A stretch of 64,000 nt of DNA, taken from contig JAECYW010000005.1 in the NCBI GenBank assembly GCA_023014335.1, positions 3,596,001 through 3,660,000 of the forward strand, read 5' to 3'. Position numbers and translations under genes: made by a program. Positions 9,506 through 21,536 of this stretch are shown here, piece by piece (positions within the stretch are counted from its first letter, which is position 1; each line of letters opens with the position of its first letter). The notes under the pieces are model-generated. The model had not been told where the DNA came from. It was given only the letters and a program-made list of their open reading frames with translations, and did no database searches. Source of the stretch: Galerina marginata (lineage: Eukaryota > Basidiomycota > Agaricomycetes > Agaricales > Galerinaceae).

Positions 9506-11229
9506 ATGTTGTTCATGTTAATGACTCTCTATCTGTTTCAAGGTTTAATTAATGTCGACGCCGCTCCCTTCTTTGTTATCTTACACCGACAAACCAGTAC
9601 AGATCCTACTACCCCTCAAGAATGTGTTTGTCCGGATACTCGATCGCGATGGGATATTGTTCAAAGCTGTCTAGCCACCATATTCGCATGCACATGGGTG
9701 TCCGTTCATCCAAACATCCCAGCTCTAGGGGAACCATGGTGGAAAAGAGTGCTTCAGCGGTTGGAGTTGATGCTCTTGTCCATGATGGCGCCTGAACTTA
9801 TCATATATTCGGCGGCAAAGGAGTGGGCAGCAGCTCGACATTTAGCTGAAATTTACAAAGGTGCATATGATTGTGTTATCTGAGATTACGTCCTTCTCAT
9901 ATGTTTACGTTCAGAACACGGGTGGACGATGAGGCATGGTTACTTTCTTCAGATGGGCGGCTTTATGTTGTACGACAACGACAAGCCTAATGGGGTACTT
10001 AACCCCTATCAATTAGACAGACTTCTCAAGGAAGGAAAGGTAGTAATGCCGCCAACTACGGATGAAGAAATCCAAGACCGAAGCAAAGCGATGGTCTCTC
10101 GAAGGCACTTGTTGTCATTCAAACAACCTGGTTTATCTACCAGTGTATTGCGCGGAGGGTCCAGGGACTTATTATTACTGAGCTGGAGCTCGTAACACTC
10201 GCCTTTGCCGCCCTCAATGGTGTCATGTATATGTTCTGGTGGTTCAAACCCCTTGATGTCCAGACCACTGTCCGCATCGACCTCTTGGTTTCCAAGTGTG
10301 AAAAGCTTCCGGTATTTGTTCAGGCTGACGGTTCGTGAATTATTCCTTTCCACAACATTGCTCGATTTATATCTTTTTGTGTAGCCATAGACCGGAGCGG
10401 CATTTCACAAATCTCACAAGAACTCCAATTCAGTCAGCTTGAAAATACGCCCAGAGTATCCAGCATTAATAAAATTGGACTGGAGGATGCGGCCAGTGAT
10501 TTAGTAGGTAAGCAGCGCCGCAAACTATGACCGTCGTGCATTAGATAAAAAATTTCTTTTCAAGAAACCGAGATTGGACATGAAAATCTGACCCTATCTC
10601 CGTACCAGAGCATAAAATCCTCCAAGTTTCAGGATTTATGTTCTTTAGTATGGTGGTTCGTATCTGGCATTTTATTTCGTTGGCCAGGAACTGCGACGGA
10701 AGCTGTCATCAAAAGGAGAAATAAATTCATCTTCAATAGCCACACCGTCGAGAAGGGTACAGAGAGTATTCCAAGGTTCTACTTCTCCTACACTTACTAC
10801 CCAAAAGAACCCTGGGTAGGACGGATCGTGATTATTTGCCCTCCGTTGGTCGGCATCCTATTCGGTGCCATCCATTGTGCAGGCTGGAACTTGTCCTTCC
10901 CATCGGTCATCGAAGCCAATATCTGGCGAGTTTCTTCAGCAATTATCACCACCGTGCCGGTGACGTTTTTGCTACTTGTGATTTATGCTGGCCTTCGCAC
11001 ACGATTTGGAGACCATTTCCTTGTCCCCGAATCCTTGAAGAACAATTTCCTTGTCCAAAGGATCCTGCATGTTCTTGAACGCTCCCTGAAGATCGCTTTG
11101 AGTGGCCTAGTGCTGTTCTACATCATAGCGCGACTGGCCCTGTTGGTAGTGGCAGTCATTGCGCTTCGGGATCTCCCTCTAGAAGCATTGACGGCAGTGA
11201 AATGGACGTCATTTCTGCCTCACATTTGA
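9506..11229 (+). pseudogene. Copy B: membrane-protein gene with one frameshift
   Basis: Exons 9506-9860, 9915-10330, 10385-10507 and 10565-11229 match copy C exon for exon, with introns of 54, 54 and 57 nt. All splice sites are GT-AG. Exon 2 is one base shorter than required. Compared with copies A, C, D and E, one A is missing from the run in the codons for RSKSDG (near 10084-10087), which moves translation into a frame that stops at 10195. Everything downstream is otherwise open and ends in the family's FLPHI. It is either a very young pseudogene or a one-base assembly error. The protein would be a multi-span membrane protein like copy A. Confidence 0.8.
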
Positions 11230-12570
11230 TCGGGGACGCGGGGACACTCCTTGAAGCTGAACAGAGGTAAATCCCATAAAGTTATTACATGGCATGAAGC
11301 TCACCACTTCTTTCGGAGTAGAATACCCAGTTGGCTTAGCGAGATATTTGTTTTCTTATCGCATCTCACATTTTTCTTCCATTTGTGGACACGATTGTGC
11401 TCCCCTGCGCGTTGGTCTTGTAATCCAGAGTAGTATGATTAATTCCCTTTCATATGACAATTCCTAATTCCTTACAAGCTTGTAGTATAAGCTGGACATG
11501 GCTGCTCTTCATACATATGTGTATCTATGCGGTGCTAGCTATTACAAAAGCCTTACTACACCCTTAGTCCGACGCGACCCGTCTCGCTCACCTCCCCAAA
11601 CCCTATACTTTGACTGCGCTCTCAGCTTGCGCGTTATGAGTGTGTTAGTATGTCAGATTATTTTATATGAAGCTCGGTGCAGAGGAGCAAGGTGGGCGAA
11701 AGTGCGAAGCACTTTCCCGACACAAGCTCCCGGATCCTGACCTCCACAGGGTGTCCGAACAAACGCTGCGATGGGTGGGAGGGTTGAACCACTCCATGCA
11801 GCACAACGGATGTAACTTGTTAGATCAAGTTTTGGAATTGCCCTGTGTCAATCAGAATACGAGAGCCTGTGCCGAAATATTAGCAGTTAGCAGTGTAAGA
11901 ATTTTCAGTGCATGGAGCAGCGAGGGAATAATGACTCGAGCTGGTGAAAAGGGTGCGGTGGGCGGGTGAAAAACAAGAAAAAGGTGCATAGATGCACCTG
12001 AGAAGGCGACGGCGCGTCTCGCCCAAATCTCGACGCGACGGAGAGAAGGACAAGGGCCAACTCATCAATGTTTGGAACAGTTGATGAGTCGGCCTTTGTC
12101 ACGTGCTTTCCGCTTGTTCAAAGTCGGAATTCTAATCTACGCTTGTTCCTCGCTAAGACGAGAATGTAAATAATCCCGCTTGTGGCCCACGACGACAGGA
12201 CTTTCTGAAGGAAAGAAAGAAAGACCTGGAGTCGTTCAGTCTTCAAACCGTCACACATTCGTTTTTCTATTCAAAAATTTGGAACACTCTAACTTGTTGA
12301 AAACACAGCAGGGAAGTCGAAAACAAAGATGGGAGTTCACATGCAACGTTCACATCTCGAACTCGAGAAAGCCCTCAAATAATCCAACGAACCACAAAAT
12401 TGACTAATTCTCAGCAAACAAACCGAGCTCGCATGGTATACAAAAACTGAAATGATGACGCATGAAGGCGGTGGCAATGAATGAATGAATGCGGAATATG
12501 TTACATCCAGATGGTAATAGACTGGTAACGAGAACGAGCGATGAGCAATGTGGAATAGGTGTCATATAGC
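11230..12570 (+). other. 3' flank of copy B and intergenic segment shared with C
   Basis: A candidate post-stop intron spans 11267-11318 (GTAAAT donor, GAAGCTCACC branch-like motif, TCGGAG acceptor). Further on, 12175-12330 aligns with 23660-23830 downstream of copy C (CCGCTTGTGG, GGACTTTCTGAA, GTTCGTTTTTC landmarks). This shows that B-T2 and C-T3 are copies of one larger segment. No additional gene is supported. Confidence 0.5.
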
Positions 12571-14480
12571 CTAGGGGCGAGGTGGAATTGAAGGGGCTAA
12601 ACGCCCAGGACTCCGAGAGGAGAACGGAGATATGGATGGAGAGACGAACTGGGGGGCAGACGGACGAGGGGTGGACGGTGGAGGTACGAGCAGGTCAATG
12701 CCATGGGCAGACGAAAGGGAGGTAGAAAAGGTGGGGTGCGTCCGCATCGTCGTCCAATTCCGGCCAGAAGGACAGAACCGCGTCGGCCCAATCATACGCA
12801 CAATCTCCCTTTCCCGTAACCATTCCTCTTCAACGGAAGTTGAAGTAGAGACGTCAGCGCCAGCACATCCACTACGATAGGGCGGGGCAGGAGACGGGGT
12901 GTACTGCACGGTCTGCATTGCCTCGGGCTGCAGGTTCCAATTCGACTGCGAGCACGCGAGCACCTCCGCGGCTACTTTCCTCCTTTCCATAATGTTCCGC
13001 GAGTTGACTGGAAAGTAAAAGGGGGTGTCAGTACGAAAATAGAAGGTGAAATAAAAGGGAGAAAAAGAAAGAAAGACAAGCAGAAAGAAAAGGAAAGAAA
13101 AAGAAGTAAGATAAGTACGTGCTCTCAAGAAAAAAAAGGAGAGAAAGACAACAAAAATAAAAAACTGACGCAATCCGCATATTCGTCTTCCTGAGGCACT
13201 TGTGTTGTTCCGGCTTAGGTTGGTCTTCACTTTGACGTTGATTAAGTCGCGTTGGGATGCGAGGTATTCCGGGATAAGAATCAACCAGAGGACGACCCAC
13301 AGGAGGTGGTCGGAGACCAAGAGGAGGGAGCAGTTATTGGTGAGCTGCTCGGCATCCGAGAAGCGCGAAGAGGAGGCTGATGCATGCAGCGAGGGTGGAT
13401 AAGACGACGAAGGGGCGGCGCCGGTGCAGAGGGTTTTGGCGTGTGATTAGATGTTGAGCCTTGTGAGAAGACTGAGAATAACGCTTGAGAGGGAGTGGGT
13501 TGTTAGCTAGTGAAGTTCGATTATTGTTAGTAGCTACTCGGAAAAGAAGGGAATGCGAGATTGCGCTTACGAGGATGTTGGCGGTGAACAGGACCCCCTG
13601 GAAGTGATTCCACCGCAGCTTCCGCGAAGCGGCGTCGTCGTCATTGTCATCAATGCAGGCCTATCGACTCTTGCCTCGCGGTTCCGATGCGTCCCCGACG
13701 CCCTCCTTGTCGGCCTCCTTACGCCAGATTGAACCAGTGCGACGACAATGGGGATGACCAGCGAGCTGGACAACTTCATCGGCACTGGTTCATGCTTGAC
13801 GAAATAGTGTTTTTGCTGTCGTTTGTCCATCCAGAGATGATGATAAAAGCGAAAAGAACCCAAAATGTGGGCGTCGAGCACACGTGGGGGTGAAAGAAAC
13901 CACTTGGAGCAGTTCCACGTCAGCTTCCGCGGAATGTGCTTCGACCCTATCGAGCCCAGTCGGAACAATGCGCCGTTCATCCCACCCCGTTCCCGCTACC
14001 ACCATCGACATAATCATCTCTCTCATCCACAGGCTCGCCAACCAACGCCTAGCCGCTCGGGACGCATCCGTCACGCTCCCCATCTTAAGGACGATCCCTG
14101 CGCTGGGGTTCAGCATCAGCGGATCATTGAACCTTGCCCTGCCCGCATCTGCGCAGGCAACGCGACGTCGGAGATCAGGAGGCGACGAGTGGGGCCAAAG
14201 AGGAGAGAAGCGGGTGTGGCGGACTCGAGCGTGGCTGGAAGGGCTGTCGCTGCTGCCGTCGCTGTGCAGGGGATCGGGCTGGAGGAGTCGTTCAACGTTG
14301 AACCGCGGCTTGAGGGGATCGAACGGCATATTGTGATGGACAAGGGGTGTCGTTGAGGCGCAGCAATAGAGACCAGAAGGTGGGAAGGAGGCTGGGCCTG
14401 CCAGCAAGAAAGATGGCGGATTCAAAGGTACAGCTTTGACCCCTACGGGCACTTGAGCAACGAGGGCCAGGAACACTTTA
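12571..14480 (-). pseudogene. T2: decayed tetraspanin copy with internal exon-1 duplication
   Basis: On the minus strand the 5' exon (14120-14450, starting MPFDPLKPRFN), the pre-membrane segment, part of the membrane region and the last exon (around 12890-13010, NSRNIMERRKVAAEVLACS, compare QLAEQYGDEVAADVLTRS in T5) are recognisable. The exon-1 region carrying the KDP-NP-AG-VPKMG and LRWN motifs occurs twice, at about 13590-13740 and 13900-14130. T3 has the same duplication. Frames are broken. Although a 249-codon frame (12571-13320) runs across the old last intron and exon, it lacks the CCG loop and most of the membrane domain. Confidence 0.75.
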
Positions 14481-14790
14481 ATGGTAATAGTCTAAGATTG
14501 TAATTGATGGTGAGTAAGGAGGAAAGTACTCCCGTTAATCGTGATCTCACCATCGTCAATGCTGTTCGCGTCGTAAGACAGGCGCTTCATGAGGGTATTC
14601 AGCCTTTTGACGCCGTTTTGTCCGCCCTAGAGGTCGGCGCAAGATAAGCTTGCTGGTTACGAGTAGGTGGTGCTAACATCGCAGATAGCCGCATCTAAAA
14701 GCATAAGTCAGTCGCATGAGTCGTCGACGTCGTTGTCATTGAGAACAACAAAATAGCGGAAATAAAGATTTGATTTCGACACGAGTCACG
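14480..14790 (-). promoter_or_regulatory. 5' flank of tetraspanin remnant T2
   Basis: It shows the same ordered landmarks as 4920-5330: GATCTCACCATCGTC, GCGCAAGATAAGCTTGCTG and TCACGTGGTGGTC. The CACGTG E-box at about 14785 is preserved here as well. Confidence 0.45.
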
Positions 14791-17150
14791 TGGTGGTCGA
14801 GTGATTTCAACACCTGCGCGCAGTGGAATTTCATTCCCTCAAGGACTTCGTTCTCACCAACTTCCCCCCGACGCATCCCAAATTTCACAGCCTGTCACAG
14901 CGATGGAGGCGCATAAACCAAGACCGACGCAGGGATACTCTCCAGTGGAACCTGACCCACCGTTTCCACGGCCTCAGAGTAGCCTTTTGCCTCTGCCTCG
15001 TAATAAAGCAGCCGTCTGATCCAGTCGTCTGCCAGGCTTCGAATTTGAATCGTCAATGACCTCCCGATTGGCCACTTTTCTACGGTCGGTTGTGACTTAC
15101 TGCTACCATCGATGACGGTTAATATTTTCTCCTTAAATTCTTCGTTTTGAAATGGCCTTGGATCATGTATGTAACAACGATTGTCTCCCCGATCTTCCCG
15201 ATCTGAGCCTCATATCTCTCCAACCATGCTCTAGCTACTCTCCTATGGCCCACTGTCGACATCGCTTGATATCTCTCCTTCTGAATTGCTGCATCTCGAG
15301 AATGTCCAGCGTCCTCGTCGCCGCGCAGAGATCATGGAGATACACGAGTTGGGTCGTTTATCGCTGATCCTTTTTGGACCTACGATTACGCTCAACTCTT
15401 TCTAGAAATCCTTGAGAATTCTGCGCGGCTGTGGCTCAGGACACATGATCATAACGCGCGAATTCTATTCCTCATCTCGTTGCATGCGCCTTACCCACGG
15501 AATCACTAGCAATGGCAGCCGTCGTCCAATCCCATCTCCTCCCAGTCAGTCGACTTCATACTCGATGCACCGATCGAAGAAGGACGTCAAGGCATAGCAA
15601 CGAAGCTGCTGTGCCACCCGATCCCTGAAAAACCTGTTATGTGATAAGCTCGCTCTCACGTCCCTTCCTGTTTGCTATCTCCTCGATCTCGTTCGAACAG
15701 CTCATTTCAAGTCGGCATTCTGTCATCCTTCTGGCTGGGTTTCCGAGATCGCGTACTCAAATCTCGGAGTCGGAGCCCTATTTTTTGAAGGCTTCTGCCG
15801 TATTCTGATCGCTTGCTTGTCGTCAAAACTAGCCAAATTTGATCCATGAGCGCCTCGGCTCCAAAAGTCCTCTGCCTCTCGATTATGTTCGTGTCATTAA
15901 ATTCAACACACTGCGGTGCGGTTCGTTCATCATCCATTCGTCGAGCGCCGCTTGCATTTGCCAATTCATATCGTCTTTCCTGGCTAGATCTCGTCCAACT
16001 CAGAAATAGAAACTGGAGCCATGTATCTATCTACATAGGCAGCCGTTCTATTCTTTTAAGGAAGTCCCTGGAAGCAGTCTAGCCAAAAATTGACTCAAAC
16101 CTGCCTCCAATTTCGCATTTCTTCTGTCTTCGTTCCTAATTCCTATCTTCCGGCCAAACACCCTCCGATTCTGCCTGTTTATTCCGTTTATCTGTCCAGG
16201 CTAGGATACGACGCTTGCTCAGCATCTTCCTGCGACATCTGGTCTTCACGGCCACCTCGCGATGTCGATCCTGGCTAGATTTTCGGATCGATATCCTCAG
16301 AAGTAGTAACAGAGCCGTGTACTTCACGTATGCGGGTTTCCGTCCTACTCTGATGTCGAAGTGACCGCCCGTGAAGCTAGCCATAAATTCAACTCGACGC
16401 AGAAACTGCATAACGGCTCTGGCACCAACTTTTGGCCTGGCGATGGCGTAATCATCTGTATATGTGAGTCGCGTTGGTTTCCTTTGGGGTTTGCCTACTT
16501 ATCATCGTTTGCATTAGCCTTCAATTTGACCCATGCTGAAATTTCGACACGAGTTTGCACACTCGATATCGCGCGTATTCGCTCTTACGATAGGTGAGGT
16601 CCATGTACATGTCCGTCTGTCCAGTTATAATGTTCTTATCTTGACCAAGGTTTCTTTATTGAAGCTTACCTGCTTGTATCAAATGGTCTGAATCCCGTTT
16701 AAAATTTGCTTGCCTATGCTGATATCCACCAACTCAAAAGATCTGAATCAACTTATGCATTGCGATTCCAGATTTCTCTCTCCCTCCAGACATTGTTCGC
16801 GAGACTCGTGTTCACATCAGGGTTCTTCAGAGTAGGCCACATACCAATTCAGCGCTGGCAACTGTGATTTCGACACGAGTTTGTAGGGCGTGTTTTCGTT
16901 CTTATATGATAGGTGACTTCATTGTTCGTCCTTCAATTACAAGGTTTTATGTCGACCACTTTTTCCAGGTTTCTTCGGTGAGGCTTACCTGCTTGCCTGC
17001 TCAGATGGAGCCTGCATCTATACGATCTACCATTTTGTTTTAAATTTAATTGCATCTATTCATCTACTCAAAATACCTACTTGAACTTCTGTTGAACTTT
17101 GCACGACTTCCTCCAGCCCTGCTCTCAATTATGCCTAGTGCTTTTTCCCG
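14790..17150 (+). repeat. Repeat R, copy c (near-complete)
   Basis: It has the same architecture as copy b. Three units of about 113-120 bp lie at roughly 15728-15840, 15976-16090 and 16269-16388, each bounded by inverted TGGCT(G/A)GAT-like ends. The second carries the ACTCAGAAATAGAAACTGGAG and GCAGCCGTTCTATTC landmarks. No open frame of interest was found. Confidence 0.7.
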
Positions 17151-17224
17151 CAACGCATAGACTTAACAGCATTCTGTCTGACTCTGTCCAGCTGGAAAGA
17201 AAGACAAAGAAAAAGAGAAATTAA

Positions 17225-17710
17225 ACAAATAGCATAGAGTTGAGTCAAAAGAAACAGCTTACCCCGTCTAAGCCGTCTAAAAAGAACCACTCTGCCACGT
17301 CCACACCGCGAAAGTACGCTACCTGGTCGTTGTAGATGACGCAGAACTCGTCGAAGTAGAGGTACAAAACGAGGCGGGTCAAGTCGGAGGTATCATTGAA
17401 GTTTGAAAACCTGCAGGCTGCGTTCACGGATGAACCCCAGAAGTATAGAAACGCGGTACACGCTCCAAACGTTCTATGGGGCTGTAACCCGTAAGTATCA
17501 GTGACATAATTAAAAAAACATGGAGAAGAAATACGTACCTCCCAGCATTGAAAAACTCCAGATGCGCAGTACACATTCCGTTGTAATATCAGTAATTTAA
17601 ATAGTAAATATCGACCAAAAAAATAAGGACCTGCATCAACCGCCAAAACAAACCGACACAAGCGAGACACCGCGACCAGCCGCAGCCGCATTCGAGTCTC
17701 CAACCAGTCA
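17225..17710 (-). pseudogene. Unknown intron-containing gene fragment
   Basis: On the minus strand a GT...CAG intron (about 17483-17540) separates an upstream piece (ending near VYCASGVFQCWE) from a downstream piece beginning PHRTFGACTAFLYFWG. The intron and its flanking exon edges match those of a second fragment at about 31840-31990, which supports a once-real gene. The downstream frame continues to 17245 with hydrophobic residues. Family not recognised. A membrane protein is possible but not shown. Confidence 0.4.
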
Positions 17711-18299
17711 TGTCATCGCCCTCCACAGGTTAATAGCCGTCGGTGAACCCCGAGTTCCTTGCGCAAGTCGCTGATGCTGCGAGGAGGACCCGGGATGCGC
17801 AAGTCCATATCGTCACTGGCTGCAGCGAGTTCGAAGAGCTGCTTCGCCGACGAGGTTAGGATGGGATGTTGACAGGGACTACCGTGCGGCGCCTGCAACG
17901 ATAACCGCATGCATGAATGCTGCAGTCGAGTTTTCGAGGAGTACACTTTTGGGGTGGGACATGGAACGAGGAAAGGCTTATGTGAAAGAGAGACGAAAAG
18001 AAGGGCTTTAGAATGGAGGAAGGAAGGAGGAGGAAGGGAAGATCGCGACGATCGTCATTGGAAGATGAATCAATGACGTCCTGGGCACTGAAGCCTGCAT
18101 TCTTCTCGGGGCTATATTGGTCGTGCCCGAGGTTGACCTGGCCAAGGAGTCGATGCATAACGTTTTGGCGTTGAACGTTGAACGTTGAACGGTAGCTTGG
18201 GAAGATCGGACAGCACGCAGCGCTGGATGAAATCGGGTGAGGAAAATGTAGGTGATGCGGTTGAATAGAAGATAGAGGGTATTAATCCTTCCTTTGTTG

Positions 18300-18720
18300 C
18301 TCTGGAAGATGTCCATTCCGCCGCCCGCCTGGGACCATCTCCTCGCCGGGGTCCAGTGGGTCCGTTAGGCTTGCATCACCCAGACCTACGCAGCTCTACG
18401 CAGGCGATGCACCGCCGGGGCGAAAACGGCGATATAGAGCAAAGGAGAGGAGACTTGCTCTGCATTTGGTTTACGCTGAGTGAGGTCCTGATGTCCGCAG
18501 TCGCGTAAACGTTGGCTAGGACTGGGACAGACGTCTCGGGAGTGGAAGAATGAGAAGAAGGAGCTCGCGAGGCTTGTGAAGCCTGGCGGGTTACCGCCGT
18601 TGTACAGGAGCATTGAGCAGGAGGAGTCGGGATGCCGTTGGCCACTTTCTGAGAGCATTCACCGCCGTCGGTCACTCGACGCTTTCTCTGGCTTGTCGTT
18701 GTCGTAGGGAACAACTTAAA
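18300..18720 (-). pseudogene. T2b: tetraspanin 5'-exon remnant
   Basis: Minus-strand pieces match the N-terminal part of T5: NPPGFTSLASSF followed by SRDVCPSP (compare SPPGFASPTSPF and SRDVSPSP), then 'LTQRKPNAEQ' out of frame with SLSVNYVPSKF. Nothing beyond the first exon can be identified. The 590 bases to its left (17711-18300) contain no supported gene. Confidence 0.6.
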
Positions 18721-18749
18721 ACTCGGCTGGAGAGGGAATCAAAGATTTA

Positions 18750-20400
18750 TTTCGACTCGAGTCACGTGTGGTCAATCGACATGAGGCGCAGTCGTCGGTC
18801 GATTTTCATTCTTTGACTTCCTTCTCATTCAACATCCCCCCCCCCCCTGACGCATCTCGAAAGGGATAGCCTATCATAGTGATGGTGGTGAATACACCCA
18901 AGAGCCAGGCGCGAGTACTCTTAAGTGGAACCTTGCCACCGCTTCAGAATCGCCTTGTGCTTTTGGCTTGGTAATTGAGAATCCGGTACGCATCCTACTT
19001 TTGCCAGGCTTCAAATTCAAATTGTCATTGTCAATGCCTCCTTGGACTGTGTATTCTGGAGCAATCTGCCCGGTATTTTTTTCAGATTTTGAATCTGACT
19101 GTATGTTATAGTCCCTTGTCTGCTTGTTAAATCTGCCGGGAAGATAGAGCAAGCGAGCGGCTTACTTAGATCTTAGGTATTTAAACAAGCCTGTCAACCC
19201 GATCTTACATTTCTGAACCTTTCATCCCTTTAGCCCTGCTATAGCGACTCTCCTACAGCTTATTAAAGCTTACTGTGGCTATCGGTGCCGCGAATCGCCG
19301 CGTAGAGAACATGACGACACAGCGAGTTGGGTTGTTTATTGCCGATTCTTTGGGACCTGCAATTACACCCAACTTTATGGTATTTTGCCTGAGCTCTGCG
19401 CGGCTGGAAGTCTGGATACCTGAAGTGCATTGCACCATGCCCACAATCTGAAGCTGGAATGAATATTGGGTGAAGGTGCTACCTTGCTACCTGATCCCTG
19501 AAAAACCTGCTCCATGATGAGCTCACTATGACGTCCCTTCCTGTTTGCTATCCCCCCTTATCGCGCTCGAACCGCCGATTTATATGTTCTTTCTGGCTGG
19601 GTTTTCAACGTGGCATACTCAAATCTCGGAGTCGTAGCCCTGTATCTCGAAGGCTCCTGCCGTATCTGATAGAACAGACGGTCATTCCATTGGACCGAGC
19701 CAAAAAATCGACTCAAAACTGCACCGACCTCAAAATTCCCGTTGGCTCTCCATTACGTTCGTGTTATAAAATCCAACACTGCGGTGCTGCTCATTCATTG
19801 CTCGTTTCTCGAGCTGTGCTTTCCAGTTGGCAGTTCAAATCGTCTTTTCTGGCTGGACCTCCACCATGCATACTCAGAAATAGAAATTGGAGCCGTGTAT
19901 CTATGTATCTGCATAGGTAGCCATTCTATTCTTGTCCTGCCGATCGAATAAATCCAGCCAAAAATCCACTTGACCCTGCCTTGTATTTCGGATTTCCTCC
20001 AGCTTTACCCCTGATTATTCTCTAGTTCCCAGTTCACGGTCGTACATCCTCAGATTCTACCTGCCAGCTACTTTGATTTCTCGGACCTGACTGGGACGCC
20101 TAACCTGCACTCTAAACCATCAGAAGTAACCACGGAGTCGTGTACTTTAATTATGCAGGCTTCCGTCCTACTCTGATGCCCAGTGAGAAGTCTGTCAAGG
20201 GAAATCAAGACCGGTCGAGGGAATTTTTGGGAATGTCTTATTTTGGTTCAATCAATATAGGGAGATCAGGGCAGATCTCTGATGGAAAATACGACATCAG
20301 AGAATCTAGCCATAAATATAACTCAAGACAGGGACTCTAAACGCTCTGGCTTGAAGTTTTGGCCAGTCAATGGCTCTCAGTTACTTATATATGTGAGTCG
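18750..20400 (+). repeat. Repeat R, copy d
   Basis: It follows the T2b flank (TCACGTGTGGTCAATCGAC at about 18763). Units one and two are visible at about 19587-19705 and 19850-19970, and the third unit ends near 20315 (ATCTAGCCATAAATATAAC). A 12-base run of C lies near 18840. No gene. Confidence 0.6.
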
Positions 20401-21080
20401 CGTCAACTTTTTTTTAGAATCGTGACACTTCGAAGGATTTCTCTGCTTTGGGCTCGCTGGCTACGAAGCCCAAGAAGTATGCCATTTCTGCACAAATCAG
20501 ACTGAGCCACTGACTGTTCACACATACACGCGGTGCACGTACTGACCAGTGACCTATGGAAAAACAACGGTAAATATTTTGGATGGAATATTTTAGTCGC
20601 TCTCTGCTCTGCCCGTCATCTTGTAAACTATTTTCTGAGTCTTTTGCACTTAAATAAGACACAACTGAAGTTGTTTGAGAGGCATGGGTGTCACTGTGCC
20701 ACCTCTGCACAAAGTTCTTCACTCGGCATATACGAATCGTACGATGCATCAAAGATTGAAGGGAAACTCCACTGTCGTGATATCTTGAAAGCGCCTTGGA
20801 TGCTGCAGTTCGTTATCTCACTCAGTACCTTGGCCAGAACACCGGTACCAGGAACCAGTCCAAAAGATTTGCAAGTTTTCAAGAGCATCGTGATGTAGAA
20901 ATAAATATCGTACCATATTCTCCTGCGTGGAGGAGGTATTTGCTTAAGATGTCAAAACACATTCCGAGCAGTCCGCGGATTGTTCAATAATAGTTCGCTC
21001 AATTCTAAATTCTGTGTAGTCTCGTCCCCATCCAGTCTGGTAAATGAAATCCCACCGTGGGATGGTGACAGTGATGGATG
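20400..21080. other. Unassigned stretch; no gene supported
   Basis: Open frames overlap on both strands (for example 20533-20898 +) but show no domain, intron or repeat support. I see no copy of this stretch elsewhere in the window. Confidence 0.3.
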
Positions 21081-21536
21081 GCCCAGCTCTCATCAATTAA
21101 GCGCTCGTGAGGTTGAAAGTCGCGCTCCTCTTCTGGCAGGTTGAACGAAATAATTAATTAAGAAACTCTGGAAGTATCAATTCTGAAAGTTGTGAGGTAA
21201 AAAAGGTTATTGAGCTAGTAATTACACTCACACGGCACTAAAATTATAAACCGATAAGAAGATGGCAAATCCCATAATATCACAGCATGCAATCTGCAGT
21301 GGCGGGAAGCTTCAGGAACGTGGGTACCGACTGACAAGCGACGCCTAGGCGTGGCGGGTAATGGTCAACTATCTTGCTGAATAGCCAGAAACCTGGAAGG
21401 TGAGATTTTTAAATCACTATTTTTAGCAATCACAGTGCACCGCATTGGGGGACGTCGCAGTCTCGGACGACCTGAAATTCAGTAAAAGACGGTAGATGCA
21501 TGCCCACCCTGTACCTCAATTGATTTTTGACACCCC
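21080..21536 (+). promoter_or_regulatory. Shared 5' flank of copy C
   Basis: It aligns with the flanks of copies A and B from TTAAGCGCTCGTGAGGTT (about 21097) through CCTGAAATTCAG (about 21470) to the ATG. An AT-rich TTTTTAAATCACTATTTTTAG stretch lies at about 21406-21426, where copy B has its TATA-like box. Confidence 0.5.

Noticed and set aside
12571..13320. A 249-codon minus-strand frame as an independent gene
   Set aside because: Its middle part matches the tetraspanin last exon and crosses the former intron (pyrimidine-rich hydrophobic run), so it is part of remnant T2.
18838..18850. C/G homopolymer runs (also near 29291 and 46690)
   Set aside because: These are simple low-complexity runs without evidence of function; the one at 46690 lies in the last intron of T5.
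20533..20898. 121-codon plus-strand frame
   Set aside because: It has no homologous copy, no domain, no splice context, and a competing minus-strand frame of similar size.
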